64,000 nucleotides of DNA from Cristatella mucedo (GCA_009760855.2 WPIO01000006.1:4191001-4255000), one strand, 5' to 3'; shown: positions 18,750-34,203, counted from the stretch's first letter. The notes: generated by a model from the sequence alone, not told the origin. Numbers and translations are program-made.

Positions 18750-21700
18750 CCCCTCTCTTACCACTCCCAAAGACGCAGGCTTTTGTCGTCAGACGTCGAG
18801 ACGAAACGCCGATTCTGATCAACGAATGTGATAGTGTTGACAGCACCGAGATGCCTGTCGTACTCTTGCACTATTTCACCAGATCGCGTGTCAAACTGCA
18901 AACACGGCGAAAAAACCAGAAGCGTTGCGTCGATTGCCAGCAGAGACGTTGAGGCCAGCAGAGACGGGGACAGCGCCGCTCTTGGTCCAGTTTCACAAGG
19001 TCTCGAAGAAATGAAGCAACGTGCTAGTCAAAGTGCAAAAGGGTAAAGCAAAACAGCGTTTTTCGACAGGCATGCAAGCGCGCATAATCAGAGATGCGTG
19101 TGCACACTTAGCTCCCTCACCACCCCAACCCACCCACACACACGTACTCCCACATGCACAACTCCGGTTATAATACATACAGGTACACTCGGCGCCAGAG
19201 TAGTTCTCGCAGTGTGGCCACTGCTGTCGTAGCAGCTTCTGTGTAGTGTGCTAATAGTTGGAGTTCTCTTCCATCGCATAACTAATAAAGCTAGGGACGG
19301 CATGCAAAAGTGTTCCGCGGTGTTTAGATCAGGAGACAGGCTGAGGCATCGCTTCACTACGCCATCGGTCTCCATCGGCAGGGAAGCACTAGAACGACCA
19401 CGCAGTGCGTGCTTGGGTTGACCGTCTTGCTGCCACATGCACTCACCCCCCAAGCAGTGCCCTGGTGCCAAGTTGTTCGACATCTTACGGGGACAACCTA
19501 GGGCAAATACGTTGGCTCATCGAGCCATCGATACCATACATCGCCGAAACAGCAGTCGAAGAAAAGCGGCACACAACCACTACCGTCGAACTTCATGGTC
19601 GGTTGAGAGCACACAGCGTTGCACGTTGCCTCATCTTTCGGACGGTTAGCCCGTACTCATTTTCACTTGCCACTACTCCGGCTTGGCGAACCGAGCATTG
19701 CTTATTATTGCCAACCGTCGGATTCGCTAGTCTCCTGCTTACCATTTTGTCGCTAATGTCCATACCAGCTTCTTCTGTAAATGTCTTTCGAGGTCGACCA
19801 CATCGTGCCGCTCGAGCTATCAAAGCTGCCTCAAAATGTTTCTTCAGATTGTAATGCACGGGCAAGTTACTAATATGAAGCCTTTGCTTAATCTTCCGGT
19901 TGCTTGCCCTGCACAGGTGGCAGTACTGGCATTACCTTTAACAGCACTGCTACACGATTAGGAGCATGACACTACACAGCTGTACCAGGCAAATCCGAAA
20001 GTGGTAGGGATGGTCGGCCATAAGTTCTATCCGTGTCGCACACACTAAGCGCACAAGCACCACATGAATTCACAAGACAGCTATTGCATGCCCTACGGTC
20101 ACATATGGCACATCGGCAAGTCCAACAGAAAACGGTTTAGTGAATTTTGTTATAAGCCTGTGGGTAGCACTACAACAGTTGATCAAGTGCATGCTTCAAG
20201 GCAACTGACAGCATGGCACAGTTCCTGGAGGCTCTGGAGTACCGAATTGTGCAATAGCAAGCCCAAACCATGAAATTCAGAGGGTCCGAGAAGTTTTTAT
20301 GTTGAGTGTACGTACTGGATGGCTGGAAGGCAGCCACAAGCCGATTAACGTATCAATATCAACAATTCAAAATCAATACCAATAGTTCCCAATCCACTTT
20401 TCGGACAACCGAAAGTGCTGCAAAGTACTTACACACACTATTTTCTTGTCTGAAGTTCCGGCGACAAATAAATGCTGCTTATCTTCGTCTGGATTGAATT
20501 TCACACAGTAAGGTATCTTTTTGCTACTAAATCGCCCTATACACTCCCCTACAAATATGCAAAATTGTAGATGCCGGTAACGACATGCACGGTCGAAAGG
20601 GGGCTACATCAAAACACCAAGCGCCCTTGCCATACAAAGCTGAAGGCTGGGCTACATATGAGAACAAGACATTCACCAGCGAACATGTAATTGTATACAC
20701 GTGCCGGCTCGTTGCAGCAGCATCAGTACTACTGACGTGCGGTAACTGCCAGCCCATAAAACCAAGATCTGTATTTAGCTGGACAAACTTTGTTACTGTG
20801 ATTTGTCCCTTAGCTTCGGCATAACAACAATCTCCTTCTACGATGGCATCGTCGTAGCTTTGTTTCTTTGCCAGTACCCAAGGAAATATGCAGGCGATCG
20901 CTTCCAGTCAGCTTTGGCTAGCGGCATTTGCACTTTGACCTTGCTACCTAGCTATCGACAGCGAAGCAAGACAGCTGTCTGGTCGGTCGGCAGATCCTCT
21001 GGGCTGCCTTTGCAAGTAGAGGGCAGTAGCAGCCATCTCCAGTGTTCTCAAGTTTCAAAACTGTAGAACTGCCAACCACTGTTTATGGGTCCTTTAGAAG
21101 GATCGATTTTCCTGCCAATATATCATTTTAAGGCTGCTAAGGCAAATTAGCAGGTCTTTTCTCTAAGACAAACGATAGGGACGAGATCTTGTTTAACCGT
21201 CTTCTTAACACAGTAAAACAAATTCATTTGTATAAGCACCCGAATAGAGAATCAAATCTCTATTCGGGTGCTTCACACATACGGCAGGGCTCAGTCGTCA
21301 GAGGCAAGCGTCTTAACGCCTGAGCCAAACGGTAATAAGCAACAACATTGCTGATGACTCTTCTAGCTTTATAGAGGCAACGCAAGCTTTGTTCTTCTAC
21401 ATCTTGCACTTGATGCACCACCACACAGCTTGAGTATTACGACACACACGCACACACACAGAGCGAGAGAGAGAGAGAGAGAGACTAAAATGCAAAAGTA
21501 TTTACGAGGGTGAATGGGTACTACCACCAAGCTGCTATCCCATCAGTTAATTGACACACTCTTAGTCTAACAGCACTTAAAATATGAGCACGATGTGTTT
21601 TAATATTTTCTTTTGTCGGAGCTAAGGTTAAACATGCACTATTAGGTAATCACATCAATAGGAGGTCGGACCACCCCGGTTCTTCATGAATTCCTGTATT

Positions 21701-23042
21701 CGTTGGTCAAACACCTGGAGTAATCCAGTCCCACAGCTGCTTAAGCCGACCAAAAAGCTGCTGAGGGAAAGACGAGATATTGTTCTCAGCTCTAAGTGAG
21801 CGCTCCAACCTGTCATCAGATGCTCAACAGGATTGAGATCGAGAGCTTGGCATGGCACACTAAGGACTCGGATACCTGAATCGGCAAATAATTGCTTCGT
21901 TACCATTTCCGTATGCTTGGGAGCATTATCCATTTCCAAACGTAGTCCTCCCCCACAAGAGCTTGGCCACAGGGCATGCCATCATTTTTGACGATGTCCA
22001 CGAACATGTTCCTGTCCATAACCCGGTTGGTTCGGTGTAGAGTTCCAATGCTAAAAGCCGAAAACCAAGACCAAGCAAGCTCGCTTCCACCTCCATACTT
22101 GAGTAAAAACTGCAAGCAGTCTGGGTGGTACTCTCTGCCTTTTTTCGACTGGCAAAAGTCCTCTGCTTGCCATCTCCGTGGACCATGAATTTACTTTCAT
22201 CGGTCCAGGGAATATGGCTCCAGTCGGCAGCTGTACAGTGGGCATAATCACGGGCCCACTGCAGACGGGATTTTCGGTGTCGTTTGCGTTAATTAACTGC
22301 TTGCCTTTACTAATTCTTCTGTAAATGTCGTGTTCCTAAAGCTTCCAACGAAACGTACCAACACTTACAGCCTTGCTGGTAGCTTCTTCTTAAAATCTCG
22401 GAAAGAGCTCGAAGTGGTGCTTTCCTTCGACCCAGTACAGCCAGTTTTAGCAGCCGGCCATCCCTTTTTGTCGTCGAACGTGGTCTGCTGGAGCGTGGTA
22501 AGGCGTCCATGCTACCACCCTGAAAATACTTCTTCAGATTATACCTGACAGATTCCTTGCTTATACCAAGCTTCTGTGCCACCTTCATGCTGCTAAGACC
22601 CATCTTGACATAGGCGACGATTTTGCCTTTCATTTCACTATATTTAGCTCCTCAGTCTTTCCCGTGGCTGATAAGCACAGAACAAGGAGCTCCAAGCAAA
22701 GTGGTACGGCAAGGAAGTACAAAAATAATTCCCCTCTAGCGCACAAGTGTGTGCGCAGAAAAATCGTTAGCCATTTGGATTGCAAGTAGGATAATCGAAC
22801 TGCATGTCAAAACCATTTTGCCATTTTAAAGGTAAGCTTTCGTTCCAGGCCGCCGAGATGTTTTTGTTTTTAACAGTTCTCGTAGAAGCAGCCATCGACA
22901 GTGGGTCCATTTTTATGTAAAATTTGGTTTATGTAAAATCAGGTTAATGTAAAAGCCAGCCCACACCGGTGGTGGATCTCCGAGATAAAAATAGTTACTA
23001 AGTAGACGGTGTCTAATGCACCTCGTAAATACTTTTGAATTG

Positions 23043-23094
<52 letters not shown>

Positions 23095-26000
23095 TGTGTG
23101 TGTGCGCGTGTTTGCACGTGCAAAAGGCCAAGGAAGACAACAGCCAGACTAGCATCGAACAACAGAGCAGTTGAACTAGGCCTCCTAGATTGCAAGCAAG
23201 CATATGAACAGCAACTCCATTACATCAAAATGCATAATCCACTCTTTTTATCTTTGCTGACAATGCATCACAATTGTTACTTTGGCCAACAACGACCTAA
23301 GTCCGAATCGCAATTGCACTGCTGCTAACCAACAAGCGGCTGACTGAGCTATAGACCTTGCTGAGCTAGACCTTGCTGCCGGCTACGGCTATAGAGCCGG
23401 CCACATGGGCTAGCCTCCTACCCCCTTACTTTCAACAGCCGACGAATAGCTCTTTTTTTAAATAGTACAAGCAGCCTCCTCGCTCGAAATCGTATCAGAC
23501 GATATCAAGATAACAAAACCTAAAAAGATGCCCTTGGAAAAGACATCTTTCACCCCAGACCGCGGATTGTATAAGGAGTAGCTACACCAACACAGACCTG
23601 AAGCAACCCAGTCAAAGTTGCTCGAAAACTGGCTAACAACTCGAGAGGTTAATCTACTAACCGGTTTCAGTGTCCCACAGCTTGCAGTAGCGATCATAGG
23701 CAGCACTGAGGAATTGCGTTCCAGTGTTGTTGAAGCAGATATCCCTCACCGATTGCTTATGACCACTGTACGTCCTAATGAGCCGTCTTTCATTGTACAC
23801 TTCCCAAATCTGAGAAGGAAAACAGCCAGAAGCCTATTGATACATGCATTGACAAGCGTGACACACAACCAGACAAATCCGGTCCAGGCAACATCAAGTA
23901 TGCACTTGAGCATGCATTTTCACAACGATTACGATTACTTCCGAAGCGCTACATCTCAAAGCAAGGTGCTGAATAGCCAGATTGCACGACAGGCTCTGCC
24001 TGTAGCATGAAGACAGCAGAGACCAGTGCTGACCGTGGTGTGGTGGGCTTTCTAGGCGGGTGCAGCACAGGCAGCATTCCATGGCAGGTCGAGCAGTATC
24101 CGATGCAGAAGGGGTGGACACACGGATGTGAGCAATCAGCTGACCACAGACCGGCATATGAGACTCCGGATCGGCCAGAAACATGTAAGCGAAACTTCGT
24201 TTCCCTTGCAGAAATCTACGGTTGGATGTGGCATTATTGAATGAGCCTACTTCATCGATCTCTTTTTCACAAACATGCCTACATCTAACTGGAACTCTTG
24301 TTTGTATGGATATATGCAGATACACATATACAATCTACTTCAAAAGTTTGAACCCACAGCCAGTTTAAATGAACTCCTAAAGATCTTCCCAAAACTAGTT
24401 GCAAGAAGGCCAGCCTAAATGGCAAAAATATTGCCATATAAAGCTACTTAAGAAGCAAACACCATAGAGAACCAGCTAGGTTTAGTACTTACAAAGAAAG
24501 AACGACTAAATAACAGCTGATTGCATTAAAAACCGACGTCAAGCTCACAACATAAGATACTGATGGCAAAACTGAGGACATTCGAGATTCCTGTTTGATA
24601 CATCTCAAGCTGCTAGCATGCGGCAGAAGCAAGGCAAGCAGGCCTTGGTGGCGGCGGCTGAGTTTACAATTCAGTTTAGGCAGCAGCAGCAGCAGAGACA
24701 AAGACCCCAAAAAACTTCAAGTCAGGTCATGAGCTAAACATAAGTAGAGTTTCTTAGAGGGTTCGGATATAATTGTGAAAGCTACAGCATTTTCTGAATT
24801 CATTTGTATTCAAACTGAAAGTAATTCTTACCTTTTGTTAATGTAAAACCATTACATGGCACGCACGGTGGTACTCGGTAACAAAATTAGTCCATTCAAC
24901 ACAGCTTCGAAACAAGACTGCATAATATATCGTCAAACGTCAGTCGAAATGAATCAGCTGGTATGACTCTTACCTCTGGTTTTGGTAGTGAGGGGCTCAA
25001 AAAATAAATTAGGGTTAGCTGATTCAACTGCTTCAGCTATATAGCGGCAGAAGAGCCTTAACTGCTATCACCACGGCCTGCAGTGGGCAATAAAGAATGG
25101 CCCACTAGAGGACTCAAACCCACTACCTCGGTCGTGAAGAGCGAGCACCCTCCCCCCCCCCCCAAGAACCAGGGGCGACACAGTAACCTCCCATCCACTA
25201 CTGTTCCGGGCAGCATGGACCGGTCTGACCCGGCACTAATGTAAGGGCTGCACGATTGGAGGGTGCCTACACTGGGCAGCAGTGATCTGCTGAACATGAG
25301 CTGGTGCAGCAGCATCAGAGGTTCAATCATCGAATGAGTCAGAGCATCAGGCAGCAGTAGAAGCGTGCGACCATGCACAAGCAAGACTACACATGCACAG
25401 TCTCCATTTACAAGAGCCCACGTGCAACCGCCACGAGTTTACGGCGACTTCAAGTGCATTCAGTTGCACTATATATGGTAAAGAAAGCACCTTCACACTG
25501 TTGCTAGTATCAGAGGCAGGATCAGGTGCTGTGTGAGAGAATTGTTCTTAAACTCTGCCAACCCTTTGATATCCATGCTTACTCTTAGTGCAAATCTCTG
25601 CAGCTAAGATTGTCTGCCTTAAACGTCACAGTTGCCACATTACACCACTTCTCGCCGACCTGCACTCTGCAGGATGCTGGATCCCTGGAGCTTAAGCCAC
25701 TAATCAGAATAAGTAGAATGCACATTACTGTTCAGCCTCAGCTTCCAAGGTCTCCATAGGGTCACTTCCCGAAATAGTAACAGGAGTTCAATGTTGACTA
25801 CTGCCCACGAGTGCCTCCCACGTGCTGACAGGGGCTGGTCCCAGAACAGTGCCGGCAAGACCTTCTGATCCTGACCCGGCATGAAATCGGGTCGTTAGTG
25901 TGTGACAGCCTCCAACCAACCTCACACCATTGTCAGGGTGGCATTACTCAAGGAGGCACTATTTCGGGAAAGATGCTCCTGCATTGATACTGATGCACCA

Positions 26001-29000
26001 CATAATTTTGTTTCAGCACTCGAGAATCCCATTAGTAAATTTAGCACTGCACAAATCCGGCCGACAGTCAAACTACACACTAGCACCATAACCCCCATTT
26101 TATTCTACCTTGATTTTTGAGTCCATGCTGCATGACAGGATGAGATGGGCCGAAACTGGGAACCATCTGATGGCAGCAACACCTTTCGTGTGGCCAGTCC
26201 AAGTGTGAATGAGCTTTTTGGGAATGAAACACTTTTCGGGCACTGAATCGCCACGTAAGCTGACTCCAACATCGTGTGGAGGATGTAACCAAGAGCGTCC
26301 TTGGTAGTCTACTGCCTCTTTCACTGCAACGAGTATTAGACATGACACATAGCAGAATAATAAACAAGACAGAAACAACGTCTAAACAGTATCGTCATCC
26401 AGCATCACTCAGAGGTTTTTTGATCCAGGAGCCCTTCTATGCTTGTCTATAGAATGCAGAGTTTGCAGAGCTTCCAGCGACACATGCAGGCTTGGCATTT
26501 GCTAATACTGCCTACTATGTGCTTGCTTGCTTGACACGACTTACAGGTAAAGAAACCCGCTTGGAAAAAAGGAGAAAAAAGGAAAAAAGGAGACACGCCA
26601 CAAGCTACCATAGCTACCAGGACGACTAGTAAGAGTCAGCTACAGCAACGTATAATTGGAATTTCCAGATTTATTGCTGTGCATGCCTATGATGGACTAC
26701 GATGAATTTAACTGATACTTGCTTGATGGTAAAGTATAGGTGAGGAGAGCGAGCATGGGGCTAATGCCACGAGGCAAGAACAACTGTCGTCAGAGCGGCA
26801 AGTGTACCGAGATTACATAGACATTTGTATTGCTTCATGTTGGAATGAACTGGAATGATGAACCAATGACAGCGTTAGTTTTCAAAGGTGAATCGACCCG
26901 CCATTGCAAATCTATTTGAACAGCGGTAAATGACTGACTGGCCTTCGGCGACGTCTACACCATGAACTTGAAGCCTCCTACTCAAGTTTGAAACAAGTAA
27001 GCCAAATACAGAAGCTGTTGAACTTAAAAAAGCAGCAAAACTCGGTAAAGCATTGCTTGTCTGGTCACAAAATATATTCAAAATATTACTTTGAAATCTC
27101 TTCCTTCCTCTACAAAGCTACTAACAGATGCTGGCTGATTACAATACACCAACCTAGCAACACGATTTTGATTTGTAGGTATCATTGTGTACGAGTGACA
27201 AGAATGATAAATGCCAGCACGGTAGTGCACTATTTAGCATAGCACTAAAGTGAAAACAACCAATAAAAATTCAAACCACTAAAGGTGCAAACTATTTCAT
27301 TAGATCAGAGTCGAGTTACTAAAACAATGCCAGTTGCTTGCTAAGGGAAAAACTAAACATAGAATTTAGCCAGTGCTCCTCTGATCTGCTGAGAATCTGA
27401 TGGAAGCATGACACGATGGAGCTACGACTAATAAACAAAAATATATTTTCTCGTTGGAACTTCCTGATGGGGTGCCAAACAATAAAATAAGAAATTATAA
27501 CTGATTTTCAATGTTTTTGACTTTTCTTTGTCACATACAGACTATACAAATCTCTCAGTTTCCAAAGTAGAACCCGGGTTTCTGATGTCGAAGCCAGGTT
27601 TCATAACAAATTCCACCCAATATAACACAAAAATTGACTAACGAAATTAAATTATGTCTGACTTGGCCAATTCTAAGCAAGTGCCGGTCGCTGTACCCCT
27701 TTTCAATGCCAGCGTCAATTCGTCAACCATTACACAATATCCTCATCAGCATGCCATCTACAAACACATCCAACGAACACTTTTAAAATTGAACAGGTAG
27801 ATGAGTTTTGTATAAGTAAGAAACTAGGGTATGGCAGCAGAAAATGTCAAGATGCATAAACATGATTATACCGTGCAATGTAGATTTTTCCTCGACAGGC
27901 TTTTCTTCTGTCAGTTTGCTGCCTTTGTTGCGCTTGGCGAGGATCTCGTCTAGTTCTTTTTTCTCTTCTTCTGATGGCGTCATCACCGTCTTCTCGTCGA
28001 TGAATTTACCCCAAGGTCCCAAGTATCCTTCCACGTCTGAGGGGTCACCATTTCTTAGGCGCTTTCGTTTGTCTCCGGCCCTTAGCTGGCTGCTTTCAAA
28101 GACGCTGCGGACTAAAGCAAACACGTCGAGTTGCATTTTATCAAAATGGTAAGATCAATGTAACATAATTATCAAGTAGACAAACAAAGACAAATTTGAA
28201 GGCATGCCAATGCATCATCGAGTTGGCAACATAGATACTATGTAATGCACTATCTAAACGATTTCGAGGAGCCCAACACAACAAGGAATGATAGAAAGGC
28301 AATACTAAGACTTTGTGACACCAGATCTGCTTAGAGGTAGTATGGGTAAAGAAAGTGAATCAGTACCAGCAGTTTGTGGCTGGTGGGATACAGCTGGCTA
28401 CCAGCTGTGCCTAAATAGGTGAAATAATTGAAAAACTCGGAGCATGACAGGTTACTTGTAGGTCAAGATAGCAGTGCTGTGATACTACACACTGAATGCA
28501 TGAACTAATCTGAACAAGTGCGTCGAAAAGTCTTTGGCATGGGAAGTTAAAAATATTAAGATAATTCCCATTATATCACAGGTTTGACTGATTGGCAGAT
28601 GTACAACCAGCACATGTAGAATAGTAATAATAATTGAGCATTTCCACGGTGCACTATGAGAACTAAATCTTGTCTATGCACTTCACATCTGCTGTAATTA
28701 AGCATAATTGATCAGTGATATTATTATGAACGATTGCAACATGCAAAAACACACAAAAAAGGATTTACATAGACGAAACATGTGCTGTAAGAAACAGGTG
28801 GTTATTAGTTTTGCTTTCCATGTCGTCAGGTCAGGGAAAGTCCTGATGTCAGTATTGAGCCCGAAGGTCTAAATGCACACGAACTCGACAGAGTCTAAGG
28901 TAGGCTTGAGGCATGGTTGAACGACGCAAGTTGGAGGAGTGGGTGATAAGACATTACATTACATAAGAGTGGAGGGCCGGGAAGTAAGTTATCAGATACA

Positions 29001-32000
29001 TGTTAGACAAAGCAAAAAGACGACAGGATCTAAAAGTTAGCGACATGACCTTTGACCTTAAAGTGGCCTCACTGCTCATTGAAGAGCCGGTGTAGGTTGG
29101 AGACGATTAGTGCAACTTGGCAATTCACGACATACAAGTCGAACTGCACACTCGGGAGTATCTTGTTGCACAGGCAGGAAGACCCGGCAACAAAATACAG
29201 AATAGCCACATTGCAATCAAGCAAGGCAATATATCACGTTAACATGTTCACTTGGATTGCACACATTGCTTCCAGCCTGACCACTATAGATTGACAATAA
29301 TTCAGAACAGCAAGTAATTTTCAGACTGTATACATCTGCAGCTTCTCAAACAATACCAAAAGCATGGCCCCCTAATTCTTAGCTGCGGCACTACCTGTAG
29401 AACCACGAGACTAGCGCTGGCTTGGATTCACATTTGTCACCGCCCCACGGGGTGTGGTGGGGATGGGGGGTAGGCGGCTGATATTGATATACACTCTGAG
29501 CTAGAGAGGAACGCCCCTCCATATTTCCCATGATTATTCTCGCAATAGTTCTGTGCAGCATTTATAATTACTTGTTCAACTTCGTGTCAACTCGTGTCAG
29601 TGGTTACAGATGAATTAACAAACCACATCCTTCTGTTTGCATATGCGATCCACAATTTAGCCAGAAACGGAAAGAATGGATTGAACTGGATGGAAATTTG
29701 GATGGAAAGAAAAGAGTCACAAGCCAAAAGCTCACAAAGACGTGGGATGACATGAGAGGCAAAAACAAATCGACACACAAGGCAGCACACAGACAAGGCA
29801 GACGCTGAATGCATTTTTCACTTTTGCTACATCCGTGCATGACCAGTAGTGTGGTGTCACAGCTCGTGACTCTAAAAGAAGAATGCATGTACCGGATCTG
29901 CTTACACAATGGTCGATGCCATGCTAGGGAACAGGTATGACACCGAGGCATGCAACTGTTGCACACTGGCACATGAAAGGTCAAATGGGCACTCACACTT
30001 GGCCTCTGCAGGCCTTTTTCTTTTAGGTAGCTAGCAGCACGAGCGAGGTTGGGAGGGTCACCGAGGTCAGGATTTCCAGAGCACGGCGATAACACAACGT
30101 TCAAGCATCTGGTGAGCACCACAGAGCAAGCAGCACTCCAGGCCAAGCATTCAGCTTTACGCACATAAGCAGCAGCGTTGAGTGGGTGATACATGACTGT
30201 ACGCATGCCTGTACGTTGTCAGGTTTCTGTCATTGCAATTACCGTTGGTTTCTGTTGCCTTTTCTTTGTTACCGACGACTTCATCACAGACGGGCTTCTG
30301 CACGATGTCAGCAGTCGGATCGACTGCATAGCCTACGCAGGTGAAATATCAGGTTACCACACTGTGACAGGTAACCAAAACTGCTCCCGACACTGCTAGC
30401 AGTCTGTCGGCATGCAATCATTTCCAAGTCAGGGCGGATTTTGCGTGCACAATTTTTTAAACATAAACCTAGCTGGTAGCAGTGCGCTTGTAAGTAAGCA
30501 TGCACGTTGAACAGCTAGTTACCCTATGCGAGTAAAACCGAATACGAGCTACTACTGTATGCATTTGCATGCATTTTGAGCATGCTTTTGATTGGTCGGC
30601 TGCCTCCGAAGTCTTCGATCTATCGCGGAGAAGCGGACCGCCTGGCTAATTCCTCGAACCCGGCCCTCGAGACTGAGATCCTTACCATCAACCACCAGTC
30701 CCGGCCCCTTAACATTAAAAACTGACGGCGTAGCCTCAAGTTCTCGGGAGTCTCGAGTCCACACGTTGGCCAATGTAGCCAACCACACATAACGATTTAA
30801 AAACACTCAAACAGCTCTGACAGGAGTGCAAAAAGCCACTTTGCAACAGAGCTGTCGACTCGACAGAGGAAGCTTACCATAGCTGTGAAAGGTACGCCGC
30901 TGGTTTTCAAATTGAAAGTCGTTAAAATGAGCTGCTTCGGCATAGCCGGAAAGCGTGTTTCTGGCGGCTTTCTGCTGATTCGTCTTGAATGGATTTTCGG
31001 GACCCACCTAGGAAGGCACAAAGCGATTGATCTCAGTTACCGACGAAGAAATTATATAAAAAGTAGCCGCTCCAAAAGGTGAGCTGAGCAGGCAAAGCAT
31101 GCCAGGCACTACGGTACCGGTTCCGAATAAAGCTAGCTTGCTTGGAAAGCAAAGGGACCTACTGACAGACCGAGTGATTGAGAAAAGCTGACTATCGCAG
31201 GTCGGCTAGCTAGCCATTTGAAATGTAGCATGCGACGTGTTCAGCCGCCAGCCACCACCAACTAGCCAATCAGCCTTACAATAAGAGCTAGATGGTAGGA
31301 AGCAGACCGTATGCACAGAAGAGTTTTTTTCTGCTAACCTTACACGAAGTTGGACACATTGAAAGCTGTACCCCCACCGAGTACTGGCAATCAGCTCTGA
31401 TCACTCAAGAAGACAGCAGCCTGTGGCAGTCAAGGCAAAAAAGGCAGTCAAGGCAAAAAAATATTGGAGACAGAACCTTGAAGTCGATTCGCTGCTTGAT
31501 GAGGAGCTGCCCATTGCAGGTCAGTTCGGTGAGAAGTAGTGTAATGTGGGAGTTGTGGCGTTCACGACAGACAAGCCTGGCTGTCTAGTTTTGTATAAAC
31601 TGCAGTCGTCGTATTGCACATGCAGCAAGACCTTCAAGTAGTTAGCTATGGACGTCTAGAGGGCAGCGTTATAAATGCATCGGCCAGCTTGGCTGTTCTA
31701 TCTTTATTTATTGCAGGCCAAATTTTTCCAATGGTGAATAGCTGAATCAATCGAGAGTACACAGCATGAATTATCCTAGGCCAAGAATAGCACCATAACA
31801 CGTCCAAGTAGAGTACAAATTGTCTAGTCAACGACAAAATCAAATTCACCAGTGTGCCGATTAATAGCCAGATGTCTATACAAAGAGCTTCTGAAAAAGC
31901 ACGCATGCAAAAACAAGCTGAGATCCAGCAACATCGCCTACAAAGTTGCAAAGCCCATTTCTGGCCGACAACGACTTGCAACACTACAAAAATATTGTAC

Positions 32001-34203
32001 TAAGGTGTTTGCTCTTTACGACCGAGGTCGTGTGTTCGAATCCTGCAGTGGGTGATCCTATATTGCCAACTGCAAGCAGCCGTTATGGCTCTCCTGCAGC
32101 TATACAAATGAGGCTGTTAAATCAGCAAGTATTTTTACAATTAACTCTTTAGTCATCAATTATCACGAGGTATGACACAATATGTTAGTTCACGTTTCGC
32201 GACGACATACTGAATATAACGAAATACATCCTAACGTCAAGAAGCGAGCATTGCCCCTAACCCCAATGGTGATAACTATCCGTCAAAGGTGCTCTAATAA
32301 CTAGTTCCTTATTTAAAACTGAAACTGCACATCAATCTAGCACAGCAACAGTCAACTTCAAACAGCAGTACTACCAAGTTACCGTTCTAACAAGCGTTTT
32401 CCAAAACAATAAAATAGAAAATATGCAAAACAAATACATGGTTAAAACCCCATTAAAAAGACATTCAGGGAATGCAACATATATAATTAACTACTGAAGC
32501 ACAACACATCACACAGGTATCTTAAGGCTTAGCACTGTACATACAGGTAGCTAAGTAAAACAATAATCCTCTACAGGTACCTAAGTAAAACAGAATAATC
32601 CTCACCGCAGGTGTATATAGTTGGTCGTATGTTGGGTTGAATGTAACTTCCTTTATAGTAATGTCCAAAGGCTTAGTCGTAAGAATTGACTCCTAAAACC
32701 AAAACTGGTTATTGATTATGACAGCACACAATAACTTAGTGTACATCTACACTAACAGTAACTACAAGAATATCACATTTGAATTGCAGATGAATAGACG
32801 AATCAAATCTCTTTCTAGCCCTTCAAATAGGCCGGAAAGGAATTACATCAATTGATTACTGATAAAATGCATTAATACATAGAGGGCGATTCACTTGAAT
32901 AGCGTAACTGCTGTGAGGAGCAGGCAGGTATTCAGCTTCTTCTTAAATGTAAAGAAAAACTTAGGTATGTCATGACATCAGCCGATAAGCTTTGAGAGCA
33001 CATTAACTGAAGGCATAGTCTCGAAAGATTTGAGATTGATTAGAGGCACAGCTAAAAGACCAGGGTGAGAGGGGCTGGCGGTACGAGATGAGGGTCAACG
33101 AGCAAGTATTGCATATACATGTAGGCCAAAGTGAGAGACAGATGGGACATAAAGGTGAGTGGCAGAATCTTGAAGTCACTGCGCTATGTGATGAGCAAGC
33201 CCGTGCAGGTCAATCTAAAGTGATATGATACGACGACTGCAACGTTAATGTGAGACAAAAATTATCCAAAATGCAAGAGTTTAGCAACATCTGCAAACAC
33301 CAGGAAAATATGGAGAGTTGCAGAAGTCTAGGGCACCAAGGGAAAGCTAGCTTTGCTGTGATACTCAAAAAACTAAGCATGCCCAAATGTTTTCAGCAGC
33401 CGAAAGCAGGCAGAACTGAGTTGGCACTCAAAAATTCCGTGCCAAAGCTACAGTGGAGATACCGGCAGAGTCACTTGAGAGGGTAAAGCTTTCCACTTTC
33501 TGAGCGACACAAGGAGTCTCAAGGCTGTACCGAGTCAGCTACAGGGTACACACGACACAGAGCGACAAATGATCTTGGTGCAGCCCGCTTGCTTGCTGAC
33601 TGCACTCACTGATTCTGCCTATTCACCAGAAAGCACACGAGTTTCCATACCCCTAATGGACATCTCGTCAGCACCAGTCACAGCATTAGTTAAATCCAGT
33701 CGTTTCTCCATCAACAGATCGAGAAGAAAAAATGAACAGATGCTCTTTCTCAAGGCAGTGATACAAACTTGTGCACAGTCAACCTGGCTGCGCATGGATT
33801 CCCAAGATAGTCATCGACAGCTAATGCTCAGCCCATGACTAACACTTGCTTTGCAAGAACAACACTACTTACGAGACGAAATAATAAAATTATATTTTTA
33901 TAGCACCCTCAGAAAAACTTAGTCTCTTTCTAGGTACTTTACATGTGCTTTAAAGGAAGCATGGCACTGTGAACACCTGGACTACTAGGCTGGGATGGCT
34001 AATTCTTGTCCATGCCGATGTGAGTCAGCCTTGGCAAAGCAACTTTATGGCAGATAAATCAACAGCCTCCGGATGCAGTCACATGTAAAGAGCAGAGGAG
34101 GCATGATTTATTTGCTTGTTTGCTAGGCGTGGCCAACTGTTGGCCCATCACCTACCTCTACAACAAGCAGGTTAAGCCGAATTTCTTCGTGGCCTCGCTT
34201 TGG

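Larger units (their letters stand above)
23810..26108 (-). other. CDC40 intron 7
   Basis: Holds a minus SINE-A near 25009-25150 with a C-run, and an L2 shard at 25600-25685. No independent gene was recognised. Confidence 0.7.

Noticed and set aside
21650-22640. Active Tc1-like transposon
   Set aside because: Frames are broken at least twice and no terminal inverted repeats could be matched.
29994-30110. Minus-strand open piece with [15 protein letters not shown] and a GTGTGA donor as a further CDC40 exon
   Set aside because: No acceptor gives the phase needed after the exon at 30332-30243, while joining 30243 directly to 28111 keeps frame and matches the known protein spacing.
30686-30734. 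Possible CDC40 exon with acceptor CTTGAG and donor GTAAGG reading YAVS
   Set aside because: In the required phase it reaches TAA after five codons. The exon at 30332-30243 ([10 protein letters not shown]) fits far better.
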